From Bacillota bacterium (GTDB lineage Bacteria > Bacillota > Clostridia > Acetivibrionales > DSM-2933), in NCBI GenBank assembly GCA_023430975.1, contig JAEYYB010000156.1, forward strand, positions 1 through 7,948: 7,948 nucleotides of DNA, read 5' to 3'. This document shows, in pieces, positions 1 to 5,096 of the stretch (position 1 is the stretch's first letter; every line of letters begins with the position of its first letter). The notes beneath the pieces were generated by a model, which was not told the DNA's origin, ran no database searches, and saw only the letters and a program-made list of their open reading frames with translations. Made by a program: the position numbers and the translations under genes.

Positions 1-96
1 GCCACTTATGGTTTTGAGGTTGGTTCCAGGGTTGTTATTGATGTGTCACAGGGTATTATTACCATTCGTAGAGTTGATTGTGAGGATGATGCATGA
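1..96 (+). CDS. SymE-like (SpoVT/AbrB-fold) small protein, C-terminal fragment
   Basis: Frame 1 is open from the window edge to TGA at 94-96 and encodes the last 31 residues of a protein; the 5' part lies outside the window. The visible sequence includes GFEVGSRVVIDVSQG followed by IITIRRVD. This is the GFxxGxxVxVxVxxGxIxI pattern of the C-terminal half of SymE-family proteins, a swapped-hairpin AbrB-like fold. In Escherichia coli SymE is an SOS-induced toxin associated with RNA degradation or nucleoid binding and is controlled by the antisense RNA SymR. Whether this relative is a toxin cannot be told from the fragment. It lies 190 bp upstream of the YspA-like gene on the same strand. A generic AbrB-type antitoxin or regulator is the main alternative. 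Confidence 0.55.
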   Translation, partial: ATYGFEVGSRVVIDVSQGIITIRRVDCEDDA

Positions 97-122
97 GGGA
101 TTTTGAGAGGTTTTTACATAGG

Positions 123-143
123 GCTGCCAGAGAGTATGGCAGC
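123..143 (+). other. Short inverted repeat after the SymE-like gene
   Basis: Arms GCTGCCA (123-129) and TGGCAGC (137-143) pair perfectly over 7 bp around a 7-nt loop, 26 bp after the SymE-like stop codon. No clear T-run follows, so it is not a convincing terminator. It could be a weak terminator or part of a structured 3' UTR. Confidence 0.3.
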
Positions 144-237
144 TCTGCTTATCAGTTCAGGTTCTTTTTCTACATACTATATATTTTCAAGAAGCGTTGA
201 TATAGCTGTATTTGCAGTTTTCGGCTTTAGTGCAAAG

Positions 238-261
238 GCTTGTATTTTTTACAGGCTTTTT
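238..261 (+). terminator. Possible intrinsic terminator or attenuator upstream of yspA-like gene
   Basis: GCTTGTA (238-244) pairs with TACAGGC (250-256), 7 bp including one G-T wobble, across a T5 loop. Five T residues follow (257-261). It ends 25 bp before the chosen start of the SLOG gene. It could end transcription from the SymE-like gene or attenuate entry into the SLOG gene. The stem is AT-rich and weak, so confidence is low. Confidence 0.3.
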
Positions 262-286
262 CAGTAAAACCGGAAGGGGGTTATAT

Positions 287-631
287 ATGAGGGTCTTGAT
301 AGCTGGTAGCCGTTTTTATAGCGATTACCAGAAGATTTTAGCCATTGTCAGGAGTATTGATATTGATTTGGTTATTGCCGGAGGCTGTCGTGGTGCTGAC
401 ACTTTGGCTGTTCGTGCTGCTAGTCAGTGCGGCATCAGGTATGTTGAGTATCCGGCAGACTGGCAGAGGTTTGGAAAGAGTGCAGGGCCTCGGCGTAACC
501 AGCAGATGCTGGATATGGAAAAGCCTGATTTATTGCTGGTATTCCATGAGGATTTAGCAAGGAGCAAAGGCAGCCGTGATATGCTTTCCAGAGTGATAAG
601 GGCTGGTATACCTTATAGGATTTACAGCTAG
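287..631 (+). CDS. YspA-type SLOG domain protein (DUF2493 family)
   Basis: A 114-residue protein made almost entirely of one Rossmann-like SLOG domain. Diagnostic motifs are visible in order: an N-terminal strand ending in AGSR (residues 6-9), the glycine-rich loop GGCRGAD (32-38), a GPRRNQQML segment (67-75) and SKGSRDM (93-99). Together these match the cpYpsA-related YspA/DUF2493 family. SLOG proteins bind nucleotides or nucleotide-derived ligands and are related to DprA and LOG; comparative work links them to phage, conflict and nucleotide-signalling loci, but the YspA reaction is not established. The frame is open further upstream, but ATG at 287 has a strong GGAAGGGGG ribosome site (272-280) six bases before it and starts exactly at the domain's first strand. 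The length fits a full single-domain member. Confidence 0.85.
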   Translation: MRVLIAGSRFYSDYQKILAIVRSIDIDLVIAGGCRGADTLAVRAASQCGIRYVEYPADWQRFGKSAGPRRNQQMLDMEKPDLLLVFHEDLARSKGSRDMLSRVIRAGIPYRIYS

Positions 632-685
632 ATTGAGGGCTTTTGAAGTTCTCTTCATATAGATTAATGGAAATACACTGGCTGC

Positions 686-726
686 ATGTATCTATGCGAA
701 AGCCTGGCATCAGGCTTTAACGCTAT
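686..726 (+). repeat. 41-bp hairpin repeat, copy 1
   Basis: This copy matches 882-922 at 35 of 41 positions, and all differences lie in the central hairpin. AAAGCCT pairs with AGGCTTT around a short loop. An outer ATGCG/CGC-T-AT pairing with small bulges extends the stem. The flanking blocks (first 17 nt and last 15 nt) are identical in both copies, while the changed positions keep the stem through a G-T pair in copy 2. This suggests that the folded shape is what is conserved. Confidence 0.75.
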
Positions 727-881
727 CAGGAGGATGTCGTTATTTCCAGCATATCCTTAAGGTTCTGCTTTGTTGCAGTTCCTTGGGGATACCCATTAAA
801 GGCTTGATACAAGGCTGCAAGCTTATTGCTGCTTTATATGAGGTTTTTATAACGTCGGCTTAATTGTAAATTAATTAGCTT
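726..881 (-). pseudogene. Broken minus-strand reading frame between the two hairpin repeats
   Basis: On the minus strand the stretch between the repeats reads as protein-like sequence in one frame: LINLQLSRRYKNLI, an in-frame TAA (834-836), then SSNKLAALYQAFNGYPQG and TATKQNLKDMLEITTSS, ending with TGA (726-728). There is no ATG. The upstream side hits a stop at the neighbouring repeat, and the final stop overlaps the other repeat. The residue composition (amphipathic, no long low-complexity runs) looks like a genuine gene tail with one nonsense change. I do not recognise the family. A chance open frame is possible over so short a span. Confidence 0.3.
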
Positions 882-922
882 ATGTATCTATGCGAAAGTC
901 TTAATACAGGCTTTAACGCTAT
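882..922 (+). repeat. 41-bp hairpin repeat, copy 2, abutting the IS left end
   Basis: Second copy of the 686-726 repeat, same orientation, 196 bp downstream. AAAGTCT pairs with AGGCTTT with a compensating T-G pair. It ends about 8 bp before the inferred left end of the IS110-family element, so it could be the insertion target of that element or part of its outer end. Confidence 0.75.
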
Positions 923-981
923 ATTTTGGGTGCTTAAAAATTTACAGAATTTCAAGTCGGCTCTTGGAAGGGGGTGAAAAA

Positions 982-2280
982 ATGCATCAAAAGCAAAAAT
1001 ATATCTACATAGGGATTGATACCCACAAATCAAGCCACACAGCCGTTATAATCAACTGTTGGGGTGACAAGCTGGGTGAAATAACAATTCAGAATAAACC
1101 GTCTGAGTTTATAAATATCCTACAAGAAGTAAAAAAGCATAAGAAACGCGGATTAAAAGAAGTCTACGGACTTGAGGACTGCGGAGGCGTTGGGAGGTCT
1201 TTGGCTGTTTTCCTTCTCCATGAGAAAAAGGAAGTCAAAGAAGTTGAGTCCAATCTTGCCAACGTTGAAAGAAAAGTACTTCCAATCTATCATAAGGATG
1301 ATACCTTTGATGCTCTATGTGTCGCAAGGGTTCTCCTTTCTCGTCTTGATGACCTTAGAAATGCCAATCCACAGGATTTATTCTGGACTATTAACCAGCT
1401 TGTAGAAAGGCGGTCAATGATGGTCAAAACAGCAACATCATTGAAGAATCAATTGCATGTTCAACTTGCTCATAACTATCCGTCATATCAAAAGTTCTTT
1501 TCTGAAATAGACGGTAAAACCGCTATAGAATTCTGGGAAAAGTATCCATCACCAGCATCATTGAAGGCTGCAACACTTGATGAATTAACAGCGTTTTTAT
1601 TTGAGAAAAGCCACAGGGTTTTTACAGAGAAGAAAGCCAAGCAAATACTTGAGTTTGTTGAGAAAGACGGCAACACGGAATTGCCGGAGTTTCAATATAT
1701 CAGGGACTTACTTGTAGAAAGCATTGTAAAAGAGATTAAATTCATTGATACAGAGGTTACAAGGATTGAGGGTGAAATCACAGCAATAGTTGATAAATTG
1801 GGCTATAAACTTCATACAATGACAGGTATTAATCATGTCATAGCTGCCAAATTAATAGGTGAAATTGGCGATATATCAAGGTTTTCAACGCCTGATAAGC
1901 TTGCAAAATATGCAGGAGTCGCACCGATTACCTATAGTTCAGGTCAAAAGGATAAACAACTTAAGAATAAGCAGGGAAACCGTGTTTTATATGGGGTGTT
2001 TCATTTACTGGCTGTTCATCAGATCATATTGGAGAGGAATACAAACAATCCAAGGAATCCAGTATTCAGGGAGTATTATGAGAAGAAAATGAGCGAGGGT
2101 AAAACATCAGGCCAAGCAATAGTCTGTGTTGCCAGAAGGCTTGTAAATATCATATGGGGAATGATGAAGAATAAAACGGAATATAAATTGCCAGAATCAT
2201 ATAATCAAAAGTCTAATACGTGTTTGTCAAATAAACAAACCAAGTCAAAATCAAATCTTTTCCAACCAAATACAGAATGA
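982..2280 (+). CDS. IS110-family transposase (RNA-guided DEDD/serine recombinase)
   Basis: A 432-residue, full-length transposase. The N-terminal RuvC-like DEDD domain shows IGIDTHKSSH with D13, GLEDCGG with E65 and KDDTFDA with D107 and D110, the four expected acidic residues. A helical middle region follows, with the NQLHVQLAHNYPS segment. The C-terminal Transposase_20 domain shows TGINHVIAAKLIGEIGD, then YAGVAPITYSSGQ, where S319 or S320 is the expected catalytic serine. Family members excise and insert their element using a bispecific guide RNA encoded by the element. ATG at 982 follows a strong AGGGGGTG ribosome site. A TTG at 964 in the same frame overlaps that site and is not preferred. 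No frameshift or missing catalytic residue is seen, so the enzyme is probably functional. The lysine/serine-rich C-terminal tail is not conserved. Confidence 0.93.
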   Translation: MHQKQKYIYIGIDTHKSSHTAVIINCWGDKLGEITIQNKPSEFINILQEVKKHKKRGLKEVYGLEDCGGVGRSLAVFLLHEKKEVKEVESNLANVERKVLPIYHKDDTFDALCVARVLLSRLDDLRNANPQDLFWTINQLVERRSMMVKTATSLKNQLHVQLAHNYPSYQKFFSEIDGKTAIEFWEKYPSPASLKAATLDELTAFLFEKSHRVFTEKKAKQILEFVEKDGNTELPEFQYIRDLLVESIVKEIKFIDTEVTRIEGEITAIVDKLGYKLHTMTGINHVIAAKLIGEIGDISRFSTPDKLAKYAGVAPITYSSGQKDKQLKNKQGNRVLYGVFHLLAVHQIILERNTNNPRNPVFREYYEKKMSEGKTSGQAIVCVARRLVNIIWGMMKNKTEYKLPESYNQKSNTCLSNKQTKSKSNLFQPNTE

Positions 2281-2286
2281 TATAAT
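2258..2286 (+). promoter_or_regulatory. Extended -10 promoter at the transposase stop codon
   Basis: TGATATAAT (2278-2286) is a perfect extended -10 box; its TGA is the transposase stop codon. A weak -35 candidate, TTTTCC (2258-2263), lies 17 bp upstream of the hexamer. Predicted initiation around 2292 falls at the start of the GGGTAG/CTACCC hairpin, so this box is well placed to drive the downstream structured RNA separately from the transposase mRNA. Confidence 0.5.
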
Positions 2287-2287
2287 T

Positions 2288-2450
2288 GGGGTAGCAGAAC
2301 TACCCTTGTTCTTTGAAAAATAAATATCAGTTTCTTCTATATATAATAAATGGGTGAGCTACAAATGCGTCCGGCTAAGGCATAGGATTTAAACGCTAAC
2401 CTATCGTTATCTACGTAGTCATCACCCATAAAGATTATAACAGAAGAACA
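2288..2450 (+). ncRNA. Candidate bridge/seek guide RNA of the IS110-family element
   Basis: The stretch is strongly structured and non-coding. A 5' hairpin GGGTAG (2289-2294)/CTACCC (2300-2305) is followed by a long arm built from TTCTTCT with AGAAGAA, TATAAT with ATTATA, ATGGGTGA (2349-2356) with TCACCCAT (2421-2428), and CTAC (2359-2362) with GTAG (2415-2418). The arm encloses a ~52-nt loop region with an inner ATAGG (2382-2386)/CCTAT (2400-2404) hairpin. TGTTCTT (2307-2313) can also pair with AAGAACA (2444-2450). IS110-family elements encode such an RNA, in IS1111-type members downstream of the transposase; a 5' stem-loop followed by large internal guide loops is the known plan. Exact ends and guide bases cannot be set by eye. 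Assignment rests on position and fold, not on a covariance match. Confidence 0.6.
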
Positions 2451-2485
2451 TTGAAAATCAAATATTTTTTTAAAAAAACTTAAGC

Positions 2486-3898
2486 TTCTTTATTAAGGAT
2501 ACATATACAGGCGATATTAATGATCCGTTGAGTCTTAATCTCTATACGTATTGTCATAACGAGCCATTGATGTACACTGACCCAACAGGTCATTGGCGTA
2601 GTGCTAAAGAAGCAAGGGATGCAATTGAATTGTGGGCACCAGAAGATTGGATTGATGCAGATACATATAGCAGTGAATGGAATTGGTTGAATAATCTGTA
2701 TAACAGAACGGGAAATGACGCATATTTGCAGCAAAGATACTTACGTGAGAAACTTACGGATGATATTAGGGCTAAATATTCGAATTTAATAACTGCTACG
2801 CTACCACATGATAATGAACTTTTAAACTATAACGATTATAAAGAAAAGCACTCAGTAAAAAAATCTATTAGTAGTGTAAATGCAAACACTAATTTAAAAC
2901 ATGAAGTTGTAGAAAGAGATAATGGCATACAAATACCAGTACCAAAAAGTGTAGTAGGAGCATTAAAAACTCTTAGTGACTTAGTGGATGCATTTGGTGG
3001 TCAACCTATCAGTATTCCAATGTCCGAAATCGGGTGGGGAGCATTGCAAACAGCTGGTGGGATTTTAGAAACATCTGGTGGTATATTAATGTATGGCTCG
3101 ACCTTAATAGATGGACCTGTAGGTATAGCTGGTGGGACTTATTATACTATTAATGGTGTAAGCACTACAACTGGAGGTATTTCTAGAATAGTTAATGCTA
3201 TTGCTGGTAATGGGAAAGGTGAAACTTGGAACTTCGTAAGAAATGGGTGCAATGCTTTTAGCCCTCAATATGGAGAAGCCATTTATTTTGGAACACAAGT
3301 ACCTGGTATGATTCATGGGGGTTATCAACTTGTAAAGTCGGGTATAAGTTTGTTTAGATCAGGAATAAACAAGTTTAGATCTTGGAAAGAAGCTAGGGCA
3401 GCCCTTAGTGCTGGCGAAAAGATAAATTCGCCAACAATTTTCAAAAGATTTTTATCAGATGGAAGTTTTGTATATGACTTTAATAAATTACCTGGAAGAG
3501 AGGGCGTTATTGTACCAAATAGGCTAACACCTTTTCAAATGAGGTTTTTACAACAAGAATATGGAGTGGAGTTTGCATTAACATATCAATTAGGGCCTAA
3601 TAAAAACGGTGGTGGTGGCATATATAGATTATATTCAGGTATAAAAGATAGAATTTGGCCCAATTATGGGGAAGATGTAATACAAATATATCATACTCAT
3701 CCGGCAGGTTATCCGAAGTATGCAAGCCAAGATGATATGGATTTGTTAGGAATACACAGTAATGGAACACCACAGAGATACTCTAAAGCATTACCCTTGG
3801 ATGGGCCAGACATAATATTTTCAAAAGATGTTAATGATATGACAGATGTTGAAGAATATGTTAAGTATATTATGAAGAGTAATGGATATCATCGCTAA
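2486..3898 (+). CDS. Rhs protein, 5'-truncated: core end plus C-terminal toxin region with JAMM-like motif
   Basis: The frame enters from the IS boundary without a start codon or ribosome site. Coding resembling an Rhs core end begins near 2495 (KDTYTGDINDPLSLNLYTYC) and reaches DPTGH, the core/variable junction of Rhs toxins. Numbering from the TTG at 2528, the junction is at about residues 18-22. A charged linker follows, then a glycine-rich, membrane-like stretch (about 160-230) typical of pre-toxin regions, and a C-terminal domain from about residue 290. There E348, HTHP (389-392), S400 and D403 form an E...HxHP...SxxD pattern like JAB/JAMM metalloproteases, with one extra residue in the HxH-S spacing. 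The toxin would be a zinc-dependent peptidase or deubiquitinase-fold effector; a DUF4329-type domain is the alternative. All YD repeats and the secretion region are missing, so the gene is an orphan toxin cassette, probably not secreted and possibly not translated from here. Confidence 0.75.
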   Translation, partial: FFIKDTYTGDINDPLSLNLYTYCHNEPLMYTDPTGHWRSAKEARDAIELWAPEDWIDADTYSSEWNWLNNLYNRTGNDAYLQQRYLREKLTDDIRAKYSNLITATLPHDNELLNYNDYKEKHSVKKSISSVNANTNLKHEVVERDNGIQIPVPKSVVGALKTLSDLVDAFGGQPISIPMSEIGWGALQTAGGILETSGGILMYGSTLIDGPVGIAGGTYYTINGVSTTTGGISRIVNAIAGNGKGETWNFVRNGCNAFSPQYGEAIYFGTQVPGMIHGGYQLVKSGISLFRSGINKFRSWKEARAALSAGEKINSPTIFKRFLSDGSFVYDFNKLPGREGVIVPNRLTPFQMRFLQQEYGVEFALTYQLGPNKNGGGGIYRLYSGIKDRIWPNYGEDVIQIYHTHPAGYPKYASQDDMDLLGIHSNGTPQRYSKALPLDGPDIIFSKDVNDMTDVEEYVKYIMKSNGYHR

Positions 3899-3928
3899 AG
3901 GAATTTGTATTGTATGTTTGCTAAATAG

Positions 3929-3947
3929 GGGCGGTCATTGACCGCCC
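3929..3947 (+). other. GC-rich hairpin between toxin and putative immunity gene
   Basis: GGGCGGT (3929-3935) pairs perfectly with ACCGCCC (3941-3947) around the 5-nt loop CATTG, in otherwise AT-rich DNA. No T-run follows, so it is unlikely to be a full terminator. It lies in the 73-bp gap after the toxin stop and just before the ribosome site of the next gene. It may protect the 3' end of the toxin message or help the partner gene to be expressed separately. Confidence 0.5.
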
Positions 3948-3971
3948 TAAGCTTAAAATGGAGGGGTAATT

Positions 3972-4496
3972 GTGGAAAATTTAGAGAACTTTATGTTGTT
4001 AAAGTTTGAATATGGATTTGGAATTGTTGATATATACCAAAAAAAAGTGTTATTAGTTGAATTAGATGAGGAAAGAGATCGTATAATTAGAGAAATGATG
4101 AATAGAGATTGTTTAATACTTGAAAACAGTCAAAGAGAAGAAATTTTAAATGGAAGGCCTATCCCTAAATTAATAGAGAAGGCCAATTCATACCGAATAT
4201 ACGAATGGACAGATACAAAAGAGCAATTCACTGTAAGGCTAGATGATTTTCTTAAGAGGCCAATAAGATATAAAATGTATTTAGTAATCAAAACTGATTT
4301 AGATATTAAAGATCAAATATTTAAATTTAGAAAGAATTTTCCATTATATTCATTAGATGTTAAAGATATCTTGAAAAATGCACATGAAAGAAAAGAAATT
4401 CTGTTTGCAAAAAATCTAAGTAAAGACTCTGCACTTAGTATTTTTTTAAAAGGCTGTGAGCTAGATTTACAGATGAAAATAAAAAAAGCTTATTAA
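3972..4496 (+). CDS. Uncharacterised protein, candidate immunity protein for the Rhs toxin
   Basis: A 174-residue cytoplasmic-looking protein with no signal peptide or membrane segment. The start is GTG at 3972, preceded by a strong GGAGGGG (3960-3966) five bases upstream; no in-frame ATG has comparable support. The sequence is rich in charged residues and alternates short hydrophobic strands (FGIVDIYQKKVLLVEL near the N-terminus, YKMYLVIKTDL in the middle) with helices. I do not recognise a named family. Its position directly downstream of an Rhs C-terminal toxin, on the same strand, and followed by a terminator, is where cognate immunity genes sit in polymorphic toxin loci. The immunity role is therefore inferred from context alone. 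Low GC matches the toxin region. Confidence 0.7.
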   Translation: MENLENFMLLKFEYGFGIVDIYQKKVLLVELDEERDRIIREMMNRDCLILENSQREEILNGRPIPKLIEKANSYRIYEWTDTKEQFTVRLDDFLKRPIRYKMYLVIKTDLDIKDQIFKFRKNFPLYSLDVKDILKNAHERKEILFAKNLSKDSALSIFLKGCELDLQMKIKKAY

Positions 4497-4497
4497 G

Positions 4498-4544
4498 AAA
4501 CTGTGAGCAATAATGTGTAGAAACAAAATTTCTCACAGTTTTTT
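4498..4544 (+). terminator. Rho-independent terminator after the putative immunity gene
   Basis: AAACTGTGAG (4498-4507) pairs perfectly with CTCACAGTTT (4532-4541), followed by a T-run ending at 4544. The loop is unusually long (24 nt). The left arm starts two bases after the TAA stop of the preceding gene, so it marks the end of the toxin/immunity unit. Confidence 0.75.
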
Positions 4545-4751
4545 ATGAGCTTTTGAAAAAACTATTATTTTCTTTTATGGAAAACCATTACGCAATATCA
4601 AGAGACCAGGAACTGCGAATTTATGATATATTAAAAATTAAAAACAGGTATAGCGTAAAAACTACACTGGAAATTTTCTTCTGGAAACCAGCAGAGAATA
4701 TCAAAGCTCCAGCAAGCTTATTTTAAATATTTAAAATTGATATAATGGAAA

Positions 4752-4789
4752 TCTCTGTTGGTAATTTTGTTTCTGGAAACCAGCAGAGA
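4752..4789 (+). other. Hairpin of repeat unit 1 with upstream TATAAT
   Basis: TCTCTGTTGG (4752-4761) pairs with CCAGCAGAGA (4780-4789): 10 bp with one T-G wobble and an 18-nt loop. A nested CTGG-AAA-CCAG hairpin is a competing fold. TATAAT stands at 4741-4746, 5 bp before the left arm, which would place a transcript start inside the hairpin; no good -35 box is seen. Confidence 0.55.
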
Positions 4790-4843
4790 ATATCAGCAGA
4801 CCAGCAATGAGATTTATGATATATTGAAATAGTATAATGGAAA

Positions 4844-4880
4844 TCTCTGTTGGAAATTTTCTTCTGGAAACCAGCAGAGA
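4844..4880 (+). other. Hairpin of repeat unit 2 with upstream TATAAT
   Basis: TCTCTGTTGG (4844-4853) pairs with CCAGCAGAGA (4871-4880), the same 10-bp stem as in unit 1, with the nested CTGG-AAA-CCAG alternative. TATAAT is at 4833-4838. Conservation of both arms in two units argues for selection on, or recent duplication of, a folded element. Confidence 0.55.
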
Positions 4881-5033
4881 ATATCAGAGGTGCAAGTTAT
4901 ATACATTTAGGAGCTCTTCTTTTCAGCGAAACAAATAATGTAGCCGATCTTGCCAACAACTAATTGACTTTTAAGGATTAAATTCATAAATTAAAGTTTA
5001 AGATATTAACACCAATTTACCTACTTACTATTT

Positions 5034-5042
5034 TGGTATAAT
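5034..5042 (+). promoter_or_regulatory. Extended -10 promoter for the nuclease-like gene
   Basis: TGGTATAAT (5034-5042) is a full extended -10 element 55 bp upstream of the chosen start codon. A poor -35 (TTTACC, 5016-5021) lies 15 bp upstream. Predicted start of transcription near 5049 leaves a ~48-nt leader. It suggests the gene is transcribed separately from the repeat array. Confidence 0.5.
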
Positions 5043-5096
5043 TAGAGATAAAGTTATTGAACTTGCTTTATGTATTTTAGATATGAGGTGGTAAAA

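Larger units (their letters stand above)
930..2486 (+). mobile_element. IS110-family insertion sequence (IS1111-like layout)
   Basis: The element holds one transposase gene, a short left non-coding end and a ~200-bp right non-coding end with a structured RNA candidate. That is the arrangement of the IS1111-type branch of IS110, where the guide RNA lies downstream of the transposase. Ends are inferred, not proven. A short inverted pair, GCTTAA (932-937) and TTAAGC (2480-2485), sits near each end, and Rhs core coding sequence resumes immediately after ~2486. The implied length of ~1.56 kb is usual for the family. IS110 elements generally lack obvious terminal repeats and target duplications, so the exact boundary may be off by several bases. 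Confidence 0.7.
4567..4886 (+). repeat. Tandem ~91-bp repeat array with hairpin core
   Basis: The 25-nt core TTCTGGAAACCAGCAGAGAA + TATCA is identical at 4679-4703, 4771-4795 and 4862-4886 (spacing 92 and 91). Flanking parts also repeat: ATGGAAATCTCTGTTGG at 4745 and 4837, AATTTT before each core, and a TTTATGATATATT block at 4620 and 4813. A degenerate fourth unit is visible at 4567-4600 (ATTTTCTTTTATGGAAAACC ... ATATCA). No frame stays open across units, because a 1-nt indel shifts the short ATG frames, so the array is non-coding. It fills most of the 600-bp gap between the terminator and the nuclease-like gene. It is not a CRISPR: there are too few repeats and the spacers are themselves related. 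Confidence 0.85.

Noticed and set aside
212..286. Upstream ATG (212) extension of the SLOG gene
   Set aside because: The 25 extra residues fall before the first strand of the domain and across a terminator-like stem; the strong ribosome site is placed for the ATG at 287.
435..710. Minus-strand 91-codon ORF
   Set aside because: It lies mostly antisense to the well-supported SLOG gene and starts within the hairpin repeat.
686..922. Integron attC sites
   Set aside because: The repeats fold into hairpins and flank an ORF fragment, but the RYYYAAC/GTTRRRY core sites are not matched and no integrase is present.
930..981. Guide RNA in the left end of the IS
   Set aside because: The left non-coding end is about 50 bp with no strong fold, whereas the right end is highly structured.
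2528..2530. TTG at 2528 as a true start of the Rhs gene
   Set aside because: It has no ribosome site, and Rhs core residues are readable upstream in the same frame as far as the IS boundary.
4679..4886. CRISPR array
   Set aside because: There are only three exact repeats, spaced 91-92 bp apart, and the intervening sequences are related to each other; no cas genes are seen.
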